Shown: positions 17,058 to 26,435, counted from the stretch's first letter. The stretch: DNA of 64,000 bases from Muribaculaceae bacterium (GCA_022509065.1 JAFLTY010000005.1:25386-89385); one strand, 5' to 3'. Numbers and translations: made by a program. The notes: generated by a model from the letters alone, not told the origin.

Positions 17058-18662
17058 ATGCGTACTCTGCTTTCAGTTATCCTGATATTCTCAGCGATTA
17101 ATTCTTTATTGGCTCAAGAAGAAATCGATTCTATCCTTGACCAAAGTAAAGACAATCAGGATATATTGGAGACGTTTCTGCCGCAACCGGTTGTAACGCC
17201 GGTTACACCTGACAGCATGGATGTGAAGCGATTCGAGCATAAGGCGTTCTGGAGGGCTGGAGCGGAAGTAGTGGGAATGAATCTCGGATTGTGGGCTTTC
17301 GACCGCTATATCCAAAAAGGGGAGTTTGCCTATATTTCATGGGAAACCGTCAAGGAAAATTTTCGACACGGGTTTGAATGGGACAACGACCATCTGAGCA
17401 CCAATATGTTTGCACATCCCTACAACGGATCGCTTTTCTACAACGCGGGACGTAGCAACGGCTACAACTTCTGGCAATCATCCCTTTTTGCAATCGGTGG
17501 GAGCGCGATGTGGGAAATGTTTATGGAGAAAGAATATCCGTCTACCAACGACATCATCGCCACACCCATTGGCGGGGCTGCCATTGGTGAGGTTCTTTAC
17601 CGTACGTCCGACCTTGTAATAGATGATCGAGCGACAGGAGCCGAAAGGTTCGGTAGGGAGCTTGCAGGATTTATTATCTCGCCGATGAGAGGCGTTACAC
17701 GCATAGTAACCGGGAAAGCATGGCAACGAAGTGCTACTTCCGGCAAAAGATTCGGTATTCCTCCCGTAAAAATGTCTTTTTCTTTAGGAACCCGAGTACT
17801 TTTTTTCAATAATGAAAAAAACTTTACGAGAGCTGGACTGACAGGAAGAATCAATATTGAATATGGCGAAAAATTTGAGGAAAAGACTAATTATCCGTAC
17901 GATTATTTTACTTTCCTAATTGATCTCGACGTAATCAAAACGCAGCCCCTCTTAAACCGTTTTGAAATTCAAGGACGGTTACTAAGCAGGGAAATTCTTG
18001 ACAGTAAAAACAGTAAGCTGTCGCTCGGACTTTATCAGCATTTTGATTATTTCGATTCCGATACCATCTCGTCGTATGTCAACAAATGGCCTTTCGACGC
18101 CTGTCTTGTACCCTACAAATTCGGCACACCTGCAAGTATAGGAGGTGGCGCTTTGGGTCAATACCGACGTGACGGACTCTGGCAAATTGACGGCTACGCA
18201 CATGTCAACGCCATAGTACTCGGTGGTATCCTCAGCGATTTTTACAGAAATTACCATAGGAACTACAATTGGGGGATGGGATTCAGCCTGAAAGGCGGTT
18301 TTAAGTTCATATATCCGAAATGGCGACTCACGGCAGGAGCCGACGCCAGATTTTACCGATTGTATTCATTGAAAGGATATAAATCGAATCCGCAGGATCA
18401 TCCGGAGATTCCGGAACCAAACGTACAAGGTGACGCCAGCAATGCGAGTTTCTTCAATCTGAGCGGCAACCTCAATTATATGATTTGGCCTCATGTGTAT
18501 GCTTCTGTCTTGGTTGATTGGTATAGAAGATACACCCATTATACAGATCTTGTATTACAATTTACCGATTCACCATCTAAGACCCCTTTTTTCGCCATGT
18601 ACGGTCCCATCTTCACCAGTAATCAGATAGGGCTCAAAATCATGCTTACATACCAGTTTTAG
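17058..18662 (+). CDS. DUF3943 outer-membrane-associated protein
   Basis: A 534-aa exported protein with a clear signal peptide ending LLAQ. The N-terminal part has the DUF3943 pattern: HPYNGSLFYNAGRSNGY, the EYPSTNDIIATPIGGAAIGEVLYR segment and then RELAGFIISPMRG. The C-terminal half is a run of amphipathic strands rich in aromatic residues and probably forms a membrane barrel. The function of DUF3943 is not established. It is the last gene of the Crp-linked envelope operon; its stop codon overlaps copy 2 of the stem-loop repeat. Confidence 0.82.
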   Translation: MRTLLSVILIFSAINSLLAQEEIDSILDQSKDNQDILETFLPQPVVTPVTPDSMDVKRFEHKAFWRAGAEVVGMNLGLWAFDRYIQKGEFAYISWETVKENFRHGFEWDNDHLSTNMFAHPYNGSLFYNAGRSNGYNFWQSSLFAIGGSAMWEMFMEKEYPSTNDIIATPIGGAAIGEVLYRTSDLVIDDRATGAERFGRELAGFIISPMRGVTRIVTGKAWQRSATSGKRFGIPPVKMSFSLGTRVLFFNNEKNFTRAGLTGRINIEYGEKFEEKTNYPYDYFTFLIDLDVIKTQPLLNRFEIQGRLLSREILDSKNSKLSLGLYQHFDYFDSDTISSYVNKWPFDACLVPYKFGTPASIGGGALGQYRRDGLWQIDGYAHVNAIVLGGILSDFYRNYHRNYNWGMGFSLKGGFKFIYPKWRLTAGADARFYRLYSLKGYKSNPQDHPEIPEPNVQGDASNASFFNLSGNLNYMIWPHVYASVLVDWYRRYTHYTDLVLQFTDSPSKTPFFAMYGPIFTSNQIGLKIMLTYQF

Positions 18663-18700
18663 AGTCGGTTCGACGATGAATTGTCGAACCGTCTCTTAGC
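18661..18700 (+). repeat. Stem-loop repeat, copy 2
   Basis: A 40-base element that is identical to 8695-8734 except at three positions; two changes increase base pairing (T-G to C-G and C-A to C-G). Like copy 1 it begins inside a TAG stop. It is followed by TTAGCTAAG with no T-tract. Confidence 0.8.
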
Positions 18701-18749
18701 TAAGTTATGCCCGTTAATTGGTAAATAAATTCTTTGAAAAACCGCAATG

Positions 18750-19037
18750 CTAAATCATGAATAGTGACCCGGAGCTTAAAACCATTAAGGCAACTAATAT
18801 CCACGCGACTTCACGCCGAGCCGGATAGGCATACCAAGCGCAAAAGGCAGATAGTAGCAAATAAGCGGGGAACCATTTTATCAATATCTCCAACAGCGTG
18901 CCGGCAGGGGCGTCTGCCAGGAGCCAGGGAGTAGCGAAAGCCGGAAAAACAAGCAGTATAAGCAATGCGGTAAACCACCACGGCCGGCGCGGACGAATGG
19001 GTCCGCCCTCATCTCGAAATTCACCTTCGGGTATCAT
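18750..19037 (-). CDS. Small multi-pass membrane protein
   Basis: A 95-aa protein with three predicted membrane helices (about 21-39, 47-66 and 75-94) after a short acidic N-terminus (MIPEGEFRDEGG). No family is recognised; the size resembles accessory DUF proteins next to lipid-related enzymes. The start overlaps the epimerase stop by four bases (ATGA), which supports both the gene and its start. It is the last gene of the ribD-epimerase unit. Confidence 0.72.
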   Translation of the reverse strand: MIPEGEFRDEGGPIRPRRPWWFTALLILLVFPAFATPWLLADAPAGTLLEILIKWFPAYLLLSAFCAWYAYPARREVAWILVALMVLSSGSLFMI

Positions 19038-20071
19038 GATTTTTTCTTTTGTTGTTTTTCTGCCAAATAGGCTTTTATAGTTTCTTCCATTCCCTTGTCA
19101 AGATTCCAACGGGGAACAAAGCCAAAAGCATTGACAGCCCCGGTAATATCGCATGTCCAGTTGCGTTGTTTCATTATTTTAAACTTATCCCGGTTTAGCG
19201 TTGAGGTCTTGCCTTTTGCGACAGCCATCTTCTCCATCAGCGCGCTGACAACCAAAACAATCCACATAGGCAATTTGACAGGGACAACTGTCTTTTTGCC
19301 CAGGTGTCGTTTGACTATGTCACGAAATTCTTTTTGGGTATATGCTCTGTCTTCGCTTATTATAAACTTTTTGTGTATGACATTTTCAGCGGGGGCTTCC
19401 AAGGCGTCAAACATTGCATCGACTAAATCTTCCACATATATGAAGGTCAACATCTGTCTTTTGTATCCCATCCCGACGTCAAAACCACGGTCGATACTTT
19501 TAATCATCATCAAATAGTCTTTTTCATGAGGACCATATACTCCCGTAGGTCGGAAAACTATCCAATTAAGAGCATTGGCCTTCATATCAAGAAAAGTTTC
19601 GGCTTTTATCTTTGACACGCCGTAACGCGTATTAGGGCTCGGAATGGTTTTATCGGTAAGTGGTATGTAATTTTTTTCATCACCCGGACCCAAAGCGCTG
19701 AGAGAACTCATAAAAAGGAAACGCTCCGGGGCTTTTCCCAGTTTAAGCAACGATTCTACGAAGTCTTCAAGATAAGTGCAGTTTATACGGTTAAAATCCG
19801 CATAGTTCTCGCATTTCGTGGCTCCAAGATTCCAGATTATGTAATCCCATCGACCCGACCGGGGACACTGACTCTGAAGAACTGCGTCTATACTGTCCGT
19901 GTCGTCATAATCAAACTCTACAATGTGCAGACGGGAGTCACTAAGATAACGTCTCGATGTGGATTTACGCACTCCAACCCACGTATCATATCCTTTTTCA
20001 AGAGCTTTACGGGCTATAAAACCTCCGATGAAACCTCCTGCTCCGACAATCAATATAGTCTTGCTGTTCAT
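19034..20071 (-). CDS. NAD-dependent epimerase/dehydratase (extended SDR)
   Basis: A 345-aa Rossmann-fold enzyme. The NAD-binding GAGGFIGG motif is at residues 8-15 and the active-site YGVSK (Tyr/Lys) near 150; the SSLSALGP segment before it supplies the catalytic Ser. Its substrate is unknown: this group includes sugar-nucleotide epimerases, and also sphingolipid reductases of the SDR family. The ATG at 20071 is preferred to a GTG four codons upstream. It starts 15 bases after ribD and overlaps the small membrane protein. Confidence 0.9.
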   Translation of the reverse strand: MNSKTILIVGAGGFIGGFIARKALEKGYDTWVGVRKSTSRRYLSDSRLHIVEFDYDDTDSIDAVLQSQCPRSGRWDYIIWNLGATKCENYADFNRINCTYLEDFVESLLKLGKAPERFLFMSSLSALGPGDEKNYIPLTDKTIPSPNTRYGVSKIKAETFLDMKANALNWIVFRPTGVYGPHEKDYLMMIKSIDRGFDVGMGYKRQMLTFIYVEDLVDAMFDALEAPAENVIHKKFIISEDRAYTQKEFRDIVKRHLGKKTVVPVKLPMWIVLVVSALMEKMAVAKGKTSTLNRDKFKIMKQRNWTCDITGAVNAFGFVPRWNLDKGMEETIKAYLAEKQQKKKS

Positions 20072-20086
20072 TTTTATAGTCACTGT

Positions 20087-21094
20087 TTACAATCCGTGTT
20101 CAACAAAGAAAGCGTTGACCAGACTATTGTTTGAAAAATAAGAGACGTCATTCCCTCCGATATCTTCGTGCATAAAAGGCGCGATTGCCAACTCGGGGGC
20201 TTTCGCCCTACCCTTTGCGCTGAGGATGAGAGGAGCCGTCTCAATACGCGCCAAGTCCCAAAGACCGGCAGATATAAACGCTCGCAAAAGCGTCGGTCCT
20301 CCCTCGACAAGAAGCGATGTGATGCCTTGTAAGTATAGATCGCCCAAAACTTCGAATAATTCTCCTATGGGATTCACTACTCTTCCGCGGCGGTCAAAAA
20401 CGACTCTTCTTGGATTGTCACCTACCCAATAGCGAACATCAAGGCGTGGTTTGTCGGCTAATATAGTTCCCGACCCTACTCCGATAGCATCATGGTGAGC
20501 ACGCAACCTATGGACAGCCAACATTCCGGTGTCCTTTGAGAAACGTGCGGGCGAACTGTTGGCTTTTCGTTCACTATCCATAAAGCCATCGGCACTTTGA
20601 GCCCATTTCAGAGTAACGAAAGGACGATGAAGGGTATGAGCTGTAAAAAACCTGGCGTTGAGACTTTCACATTGCTCTTTAAGTACCCCGGTTGTTACTT
20701 CTATGCCTGCGTTCCTCAATTTCTCAACCCCGGTGCCGTTGACTTTACCGAATGGGTCTATGCAACCTATAACAACACGACGGACATCACTCCTCACCAA
20801 TAAATCAACGCATGGAGGAGTTTTTCCAAAATGAGAACAAGGCTCGAGAGTGACATAAACAGTGCTCTGTGACAAAAGTTTCGTTAAGTCACCGGGAATG
20901 CTGTTTATGGCATTGACCTCAGCGTGAGCATGCCCATAATGTCTGTGCCATCCCTCACCGATGATTTGACCGTCTGTCGACACAACGACACAGCCAACCA
21001 TGGGATTTGGAGACACATGTCCCAAGCCGCCTTGTGCAAGTTGCAAAGCGCGGCGCATAAACCGGATGTCAGTGGTGTCGGGGATATTGCTCAT
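20087..21094 (-). CDS. ribD: Riboflavin biosynthesis bifunctional deaminase/reductase RibD
   Basis: A 335-aa two-domain enzyme for steps two and three of riboflavin synthesis. The N-terminal cytidine-deaminase-like domain has the zinc site HAE (H57, E59), PCSHFGKTPPC (C86, C95); the C-terminal reductase domain has the LVEGG motif near residue 266. It is a little shorter than E. coli RibD (about 367 aa) because the reductase half is compact. The start is 14 bases from the predicted transcription start, so the leader is very short and has no room for an FMN riboswitch. Confidence 0.95.
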   Translation of the reverse strand: MSNIPDTTDIRFMRRALQLAQGGLGHVSPNPMVGCVVVSTDGQIIGEGWHRHYGHAHAEVNAINSIPGDLTKLLSQSTVYVTLEPCSHFGKTPPCVDLLVRSDVRRVVIGCIDPFGKVNGTGVEKLRNAGIEVTTGVLKEQCESLNARFFTAHTLHRPFVTLKWAQSADGFMDSERKANSSPARFSKDTGMLAVHRLRAHHDAIGVGSGTILADKPRLDVRYWVGDNPRRVVFDRRGRVVNPIGELFEVLGDLYLQGITSLLVEGGPTLLRAFISAGLWDLARIETAPLILSAKGRAKAPELAIAPFMHEDIGGNDVSYFSNNSLVNAFFVEHGL

Positions 21095-21114
21095 AAAGGA
21101 ATAGTGCTATCCCA

Positions 21115-21145
21115 CAAAGTTAAATATTTATTTGTGCAACGCAAA
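21115..21145 (-). promoter_or_regulatory. Promoter for ribD (minus strand)
   Basis: On the minus strand TTTG (21145-21142), 19 bases, TAACTTTG (21122-21115). It overlaps the plsC promoter over 21131-21145, so the two RNA polymerase sites compete for the same DNA. Confidence 0.75.
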
Positions 21146-21162
21146 ATAAATATTTACTTTTG
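21131..21162 (+). promoter_or_regulatory. Promoter for plsC (plus strand)
   Basis: TTTG at 21131-21134, 20 bases, TACTTTTG at 21155-21162. The predicted start near 21169 is about 19 bases before the plsC ATG. Confidence 0.75.
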
Positions 21163-21187
21163 CACACTAAAACCAAGTTATATCGCA

Positions 21188-21910
21188 ATGATTTATCTTT
21201 TTCGCATCTATCAACTTTTCATCGCCGTTCCACTATGCGTGGCGTTGACTATTGTAACTTCCATCATAACAATTATCGGATGTATCTTTTCAAACGGACG
21301 TTTTTGGGGATACTATCCGGCCAAGATATGGGCAATGATTTTTTGCTGGCTCAATTTTATCACAGTTAGCGTTAAAGGACGGCAAAACATTGACAGCGCT
21401 ACCTCGTATGTTTTTGTTGCCAACCATCAGGGGGCATTTGACATCTTTGCCATATATGGTTTTTTAGGTCACAATTTCAAATGGATGATGAAGGCCTCAC
21501 TTCGCAAAATACCTTTTGTGGGATATGCCTGCTACAAAGCCGGACATATTTTTGTGGACAGGACATCACCTACCGCCATACGACAGTCACTGAAACAGGC
21601 TGAAAGCCGGCTGTCATCGGGCATGAGCCTTGTTGTCTTTCCGGAAGGGTCGCGTACAAAAACAGGGCGCATGGGTAACTTTAAACGCGGAGCATATATC
21701 CTTGCCGAAGAATTCAACCTGCCCGTAGTTCCCGTAACCATAGACGGTGCCTTCGCTATACTTCCGCGAAATTCGAGATATCCGTTGCCTCGCCCGGGTC
21801 ATATCCGTCTTACCATTCATCAGCCCATTGTAGCTGCCGAAGGCGGTCACGACATAAACGACCTCATGCAACAGTCTCGCGAGGCCATAGAATCGGGATT
21901 TGGCCATTAA
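21188..21910 (+). CDS. plsC: 1-acyl-sn-glycerol-3-phosphate acyltransferase
   Basis: A 240-aa membrane-bound acyltransferase that makes phosphatidic acid from lysophosphatidic acid. N-terminal helices at about 7-33 anchor it in the inner membrane. The catalytic NHx4D motif is NHQGAFD (79-85), and the phosphate-binding FPEGSRT is at 151-157. The ATG at 21188 is set by the promoter just upstream; the open frame extends further left across ribD only by chance. The metK promoter starts inside the end of this gene. Confidence 0.93.
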   Translation: MIYLFRIYQLFIAVPLCVALTIVTSIITIIGCIFSNGRFWGYYPAKIWAMIFCWLNFITVSVKGRQNIDSATSYVFVANHQGAFDIFAIYGFLGHNFKWMMKASLRKIPFVGYACYKAGHIFVDRTSPTAIRQSLKQAESRLSSGMSLVVFPEGSRTKTGRMGNFKRGAYILAEEFNLPVVPVTIDGAFAILPRNSRYPLPRPGHIRLTIHQPIVAAEGGHDINDLMQQSREAIESGFGH

Positions 21911-21930
21911 TCTATTTTTTATTACCTTTG
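21899..21930 (+). promoter_or_regulatory. Promoter for metK
   Basis: TTTG at 21899-21902, 20 bases, TACCTTTG at 21923-21930. It overlaps the plsC stop codon. Transcription near 21937 would give a 170-base leader. Confidence 0.72.
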
Positions 21931-21936
21931 CGACAT

Positions 21937-22106
21937 CAAAACGACGTGGACAGATTTGGCTGCTTGCAACCACACAAAAAAATGCTAAAATTGCCGATTA
22001 CCGACACACACGTGTCGCCATAATCGCTGAAAAAGTATTTAATAATTAATCCGAAGCGTCGTGGCTAATGATAAGCCGTGACGCTATATTTATGTTTAGT
22101 AGAGAC
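21937..22106 (+). promoter_or_regulatory. Structured metK leader
   Basis: Two strong hairpins stand between the promoter and the metK ATG. Hairpin 1 (21995-22026): CGATTA pairs with TAATCG, then CGACAC with GTGTCG around a 4-base loop. Hairpin 2 (22055-22085): AGCGTC/GACGCT, two G-U pairs and GGCT/AGCC, 12 bp in all, with a 7-base loop. Hairpin 2 ends 21 bases before the ATG. I do not recognise it as a known SAM riboswitch class. Confidence 0.5.
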
Positions 22107-23411
22107 ATGAACTATCTTTTTACTTCAGAATCTGTTTCAGAGGGTCATCCTGATAAAGTCGCCGACCAAATTAGCGATGCCATCCTTGATGAGTTCCTCG
22201 TGCGCGATCCAAAATCGAAAGTGGCATGCGAAACACTCGTTACAACCGGCCAGGTTGTGCTTGCCGGCGAGGTGGACAGCGAAGCCTATATAGACCTTCA
22301 GGGAGTTGCGAGACGTGTTATCAACCGCATCGGCTATAACCGCAGCGAACTAATGTTTGACGGCAACTCATGCGGCGTCTTTTCGGCGCTTCACGAACAG
22401 AGCCAGGATATAAACCGAGGCGTGGACCGCGAACGACACGCAGCCGACGAAGAAGATGTAAAGGAACAAGGTGCCGGCGACCAAGGCATGATGTTTGGTT
22501 ACGCGACCAACGAGACTCCGTTATACATACCGCTTACCCTGGCTTTGAGCCATGCATTGGTCAAAGAGCTCGCCGCGATACGCCGCGAAGGCAAAGTCAT
22601 GACTTATTTACGTCCGGACGCTAAGAGTCAGGTTACTGTTGAGTATAATGAGAACGACCAGCCGTTACGCATAGACACCATAGTAATATCTACCCAACAC
22701 GACGAGTTTATAGATGCCAAGACCGAAGGCATATCCGAACGCGAAGCGGACAAACGCATGGTCGAGATTATAGAAAAAGACGTCCGGGACATCCTTATAC
22801 CGCGTGTCATCGCTACACTTCCCGAAAATCTGCGACGCCTCTTTGATACCACATACACATTGCATGTCAATCCCACCGGTAAATTTGTCATTGGGGGGCC
22901 TCACGGGGACACCGGACTGACAGGGCGAAAGATAATCGTTGACACTTACGGCGGACACGGTGCTCATGGAGGAGGAGCATTCTCAGGGAAAGATCCGTCA
23001 AAGGTGGACCGATCGGCAGCTTACGCAGCCCGACATATAGCAAAAAATCTTGTTGCTGCCGGTGTTTGCGACCGCGCCCTGGTTCAAGTAGCATACGCCA
23101 TAGGTGTGGCACAACCGGTCAGCCTTTATGTAAACACTTTCGGGACGGCACACGTAGCGATGTCAGACGGCGAAATATCCCGTAAGGTAAAGGAATTGTT
23201 CGACATGCGTCCCGCCGCAATCGAAGAACGTTTCGAGCTACGCACTCCAATCTACGAGGAAACAGCCGCTTACGGTCATGTGGGACGTATCCCGCGTACA
23301 ACATCAAAACGCTTCGTCATAGACGGAGTAACAACCGAAGTCACTGTAAACCTCTTCAAATGGGAAGAACTCGACCGCGTCGATGACATCAAAAAAGCCT
23401 TCTCGCTTTAA
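22107..23411 (+). CDS. metK: S-adenosylmethionine synthetase
   Basis: A 434-aa cytoplasmic enzyme that makes SAM from methionine and ATP. The start [21 protein letters not shown], the [16 protein letters not shown] block near residue 128-143 and the glycine-rich [22 protein letters not shown] motif near 285-306 are all intact. The ATG at 22107 is chosen because the family begins exactly there; an upstream open frame is a chance extension. The unusually long, structured leader suggests control of this gene at the RNA level. Length is normal for Bacteroidetes, where MetK is longer than in E. coli. Confidence 0.97.
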   Translation: MNYLFTSESVSEGHPDKVADQISDAILDEFLVRDPKSKVACETLVTTGQVVLAGEVDSEAYIDLQGVARRVINRIGYNRSELMFDGNSCGVFSALHEQSQDINRGVDRERHAADEEDVKEQGAGDQGMMFGYATNETPLYIPLTLALSHALVKELAAIRREGKVMTYLRPDAKSQVTVEYNENDQPLRIDTIVISTQHDEFIDAKTEGISEREADKRMVEIIEKDVRDILIPRVIATLPENLRRLFDTTYTLHVNPTGKFVIGGPHGDTGLTGRKIIVDTYGGHGAHGGGAFSGKDPSKVDRSAAYAARHIAKNLVAAGVCDRALVQVAYAIGVAQPVSLYVNTFGTAHVAMSDGEISRKVKELFDMRPAAIEERFELRTPIYEETAAYGHVGRIPRTTSKRFVIDGVTTEVTVNLFKWEELDRVDDIKKAFSL

Positions 23412-23490
23412 AGCGATCATTGAGCTATGGCACAACGCTTTCTATTGAAGTCGCAATGCGTCAGAATAGGATTACGCTGACTCCGGATTC

Positions 23491-24210
23491 CTATCTTGAT
23501 GTATTGTTTATGAAACGGCGCGCTGTTTCGATGTCACCGGCATGGTCTACATCAAGTACTTTGCCGAGATCGTAAGCCAGGAGCTTCATTCCATTCGCTA
23601 TGAGAGCGCGCTGATAGTTGCGCATACGGCTCACACCGCTCGCTATGCAGTGTCGCAATATATCAAGTGCCGGTGTCGTCAATCCATAAATACCGCCACT
23701 TATGTATTTGACACCTGCGAAGGGTTCGTCGCAGAAAGCAGTGATAAAACCGGCGTTGTCAACATCAACATAAAGCGGTTTTTCATCCTCGATATAGGTC
23801 GTAACCCCCATAACACCGTCGATGTCTGAAGACGCATTCTCGAAAGCTCGAACGTACGGTTCGAAATCTTCTCTGCGAAAAACAGTGTCAACAGTGGTGA
23901 GAATAAATTTGGAACCCGGAGGAAACACCTGCGAAACTTCCATAAAACTGTGCATGGAGCTGGGAGTCGTCTTCACTACAATATTAAGCGGACAGGGAAG
24001 CGTAGGCTGTATCGCTTCGAGATATTGGCGGACAGCCTCCATTTGTTGATTGACAATGACAGAGATATTTTCTGCGTTTAATTCGCAGAAAATATCGATG
24101 AGACGTTTGATCATAGGTCGCCCGTCGAGATCCACAAGAGGTTTCGGCACAGCAACACCTTCTTGGACAAGACGACTACCCTCGCCGGCGGCTATTATGG
24201 CATAGTTCAT
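23491..24210 (-). CDS. Sugar-phosphate or nucleotidyl transferase
   Basis: A 239-aa GT-A-type nucleotidyltransferase. The signature IIAAGEGSRL at residues 4-13 is the NTP-binding loop and PKPLVDLDGRPMI (22-34) the substrate Lys motif; TTVDTVF near 110 has the metal Asp. It resembles GlmU/MobA-type and sugar-nucleotide synthesising enzymes, but lacks a C-terminal beta-helix acyltransferase domain, so a dedicated sugar 1-phosphate is more likely. It starts 17 bases after pdxA and is the last gene of rlmN-pdxA-NTase. The true substrate is unknown. Confidence 0.87.
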   Translation of the reverse strand: MNYAIIAAGEGSRLVQEGVAVPKPLVDLDGRPMIKRLIDIFCELNAENISVIVNQQMEAVRQYLEAIQPTLPCPLNIVVKTTPSSMHSFMEVSQVFPPGSKFILTTVDTVFRREDFEPYVRAFENASSDIDGVMGVTTYIEDEKPLYVDVDNAGFITAFCDEPFAGVKYISGGIYGLTTPALDILRHCIASGVSRMRNYQRALIANGMKLLAYDLGKVLDVDHAGDIETARRFINNTSR

Positions 24211-24227
24211 AATGATTCGATAAGTGA

Positions 24228-25301
24228 TTATTCGGCACTACGTCGGTCAGTAATTTCCTGACGCTGTAATGGGTTGCTGTGAGCAGCCTCATCTTGCTTT
24301 CTGTTACGGAAAATATCAATGGCCTGGTAAATGGCTTCACGCATAGACTCGGGCGATGCTTCACCACGGCCTGCTATATCGTATGCCGTTCCATGGTCGG
24401 GGGATGTACGTACCCATGGCAAACCGGCCGTGAAATTCACTCCGTTATCCATTGACATTACCTTGAAGGGCACAAGACCTTGATCGTGATACATAGCCAA
24501 CACGCCATCAAACTTGACAAAACGTCCGCTACCAAAGAAACCGTCGGCGGCATAGGGTCCGAAAACCATTATCTTCTCTTCTTTCGCACGCTCTATGGCG
24601 GGAATGATAATGTCATTTTCCTCGTTGCCCAACAACCCTTCTTCCCCGGCATGAGGATTGAGCGAAAGTACTGCGATGCGCGGATGGTGAACACCGAAAT
24701 CGCGGTGTAAAGTATGATTAAACAGCCTTATTTTCTCCAGAACGAGTTCTTGAGAAAGTGTGGCTGGAACATCCGCCAAAGGCAGATGGGTAGTAACAGG
24801 AGCCACTCTTATATTCTCGGACGTGAGCACCATTAGTGCCTTTGTATCGTTGCCGGCAAGACTTTCGAGATACTCTGTGTGGCCGGGAAAGACAAAAGTG
24901 TCGCTCTGTATGTTTTTTTTGTTAATCGGAGCGGTAACTAATACGTCAAGCAGACCGTCTTTTACCGCCGCGGCGGCGGCTTCAAGACTGGTAAGGGCTG
25001 CCCGGCCGGCCTCGGCTGTCGATTTACCGGGGTCGAAGGTGAAATCTTCGGGTATGCAGTTTATGATATTTAGGACACCGGGTTTAGCCTCGTCAGGCGT
25101 CTCTATAACATGGTATTGCGTGTTCAACCCCAGCATTTTGCGATAGAAGGACAGTATTTTTGTGGAGCCAAAGAGCACGGGCGTGCAGAGTTCGCACATG
25201 CGCTCATCTTCAAAGACTTTCAAGATAACTTCGTAACCGATACCCCCGGGGTCACCCTGGGTTAAGGCCACTGTAGGTATGTGATGTTGTTCGTTGCTCA
25301 T
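24228..25301 (-). CDS. pdxA: 4-hydroxythreonine-4-phosphate dehydrogenase
   Basis: A 357-aa enzyme of pyridoxal phosphate synthesis that oxidises 4-phosphohydroxy-L-threonine. Three metal-ligand His are visible in FPGHTEYL, LSLNPHAGEEG and MYHDQGLVPFKV; the N-terminal QGDPGGIGYEV motif is present near 15-25. It follows rlmN by 24 bases on the same strand and precedes the nucleotidyltransferase, so it probably has no promoter of its own. Length is normal. Confidence 0.95.
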   Translation of the reverse strand: MSNEQHHIPTVALTQGDPGGIGYEVILKVFEDERMCELCTPVLFGSTKILSFYRKMLGLNTQYHVIETPDEAKPGVLNIINCIPEDFTFDPGKSTAEAGRAALTSLEAAAAAVKDGLLDVLVTAPINKKNIQSDTFVFPGHTEYLESLAGNDTKALMVLTSENIRVAPVTTHLPLADVPATLSQELVLEKIRLFNHTLHRDFGVHHPRIAVLSLNPHAGEEGLLGNEENDIIIPAIERAKEEKIMVFGPYAADGFFGSGRFVKFDGVLAMYHDQGLVPFKVMSMDNGVNFTAGLPWVRTSPDHGTAYDIAGRGEASPESMREAIYQAIDIFRNRKQDEAAHSNPLQRQEITDRRSAE

Positions 25302-25325
25302 GATTATGTAATATATGCGTAATTT

Positions 25326-26414
25326 CTATTTGATATTTGTCGTCTTGTCTTCACATTTAGCCTCGCCAGCAAGCATTCCGCAGGCAGCCATGATATCTTC
25401 GCCTCGCGATGCGCGTATGGTTGCGGTGACACCGAGGTTGTTAAGTCTGTCACGAAAAGCCTCCATAACAGCTTTTGAGCTTGGAAGCAGTTTAGTGTCA
25501 CCTATATCGTGGAAACGAATTAAGTTGACACGAGCGTGTGTCGGCCTTACTAACCGCGCAAGAGCATCTGCATGGCGAAGATCGTCGTTAAGTCCGCGCC
25601 ACATTATGTATTCGACCGAAAGACGGCGTTGTCCTGTCCAGTCATATTTCTTCAGCGATTCGAAAATGGAATGTAATGGCCATGCTCTCTCAGAAGGCAT
25701 CAGCGAAGCGCGCTCGACATCGAATGGCGAATGCACACTGATGGCAATATGCACTTTGGTCTGGGTGAGCAAGCGCTCTATCTCCGGTAACCGACCGATA
25801 GAGGACACTGTAATTCGTTTGGGGCTCCAGGCGAAACCCCAGGACGCCGTCAGAATCTCAATCGCATCGATAACGGCATCGAGATTGTCAGTGGGCTCTC
25901 CCATGCCCATAAAAACCAGATTGGTAAGCGAATCAGAATTGTCGATGCTTAGTATCTGGTTGATTATCTGTGCGGTTGTCAGATTCCCGTGATATCCCTG
26001 ACGTCCGGTCATGCAGAACTTACAGCCCATGCGACAGCCGGCCTGCGATGAAACACAAAGCGTTGCGCGTTCTCCGTCTGGTATATAGACAGCTTCAATG
26101 TCTCTGCCTTGTGAACCCCGAAACAGATATTTTACTGTGCCGTCAACACTCGTCACTGACTTGAGAGGCGATTCGCGTCCTACGATGAAGCGCGCGGCAA
26201 GCCGAACGCGGACATCCTTGGATAAGTCGGTCATGGCATCGATTTCTGTTACACGAGCCACATATAGCCAACGCGCCAACTGTTTGGCTGCAAAAGGTTT
26301 GGCTCCGACTTCGGCGCATACCTCACGCAACTGTTCCAAGGTCATACCTATAAGTGGCTGACGAGAATTAACAGCTGTCGCATAATTATCCGATGTATCA
26401 TTATGATGTGTCAT
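25326..26414 (-). CDS. rlmN: 23S rRNA (adenine2503-C2)-methyltransferase RlmN
   Basis: A 362-aa radical-SAM enzyme that methylates A2503 of 23S rRNA and A37 of some tRNAs. The [4Fe-4S] cysteines are in GCRMGCKFC (C127, C131, C134), with the auxiliary catalytic Cys at 120, and the C-terminal catalytic Cys is in AACGML. The ATG at 26414 is set by a promoter 22 bases upstream; a longer frame reaching 26510 would run over that promoter and the previous gene's terminator. It heads a three-gene unit with pdxA and the nucleotidyltransferase. Confidence 0.95.
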   Translation of the reverse strand: MTHHNDTSDNYATAVNSRQPLIGMTLEQLREVCAEVGAKPFAAKQLARWLYVARVTEIDAMTDLSKDVRVRLAARFIVGRESPLKSVTSVDGTVKYLFRGSQGRDIEAVYIPDGERATLCVSSQAGCRMGCKFCMTGRQGYHGNLTTAQIINQILSIDNSDSLTNLVFMGMGEPTDNLDAVIDAIEILTASWGFAWSPKRITVSSIGRLPEIERLLTQTKVHIAISVHSPFDVERASLMPSERAWPLHSIFESLKKYDWTGQRRLSVEYIMWRGLNDDLRHADALARLVRPTHARVNLIRFHDIGDTKLLPSSKAVMEAFRDRLNNLGVTATIRASRGEDIMAACGMLAGEAKCEDKTTNIK

Positions 26415-26435
26415 CTCGCTTGGCTTTAGCAACTG

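Noticed and set aside
20087..21114. FMN riboswitch before ribD
   Set aside because: The predicted leader is only about 14 bases long.
20924..21187. An upstream extension of the plsC reading frame across ribD
   Set aside because: It overlaps ribD and the divergent promoters; the family N-terminus begins at 21188.
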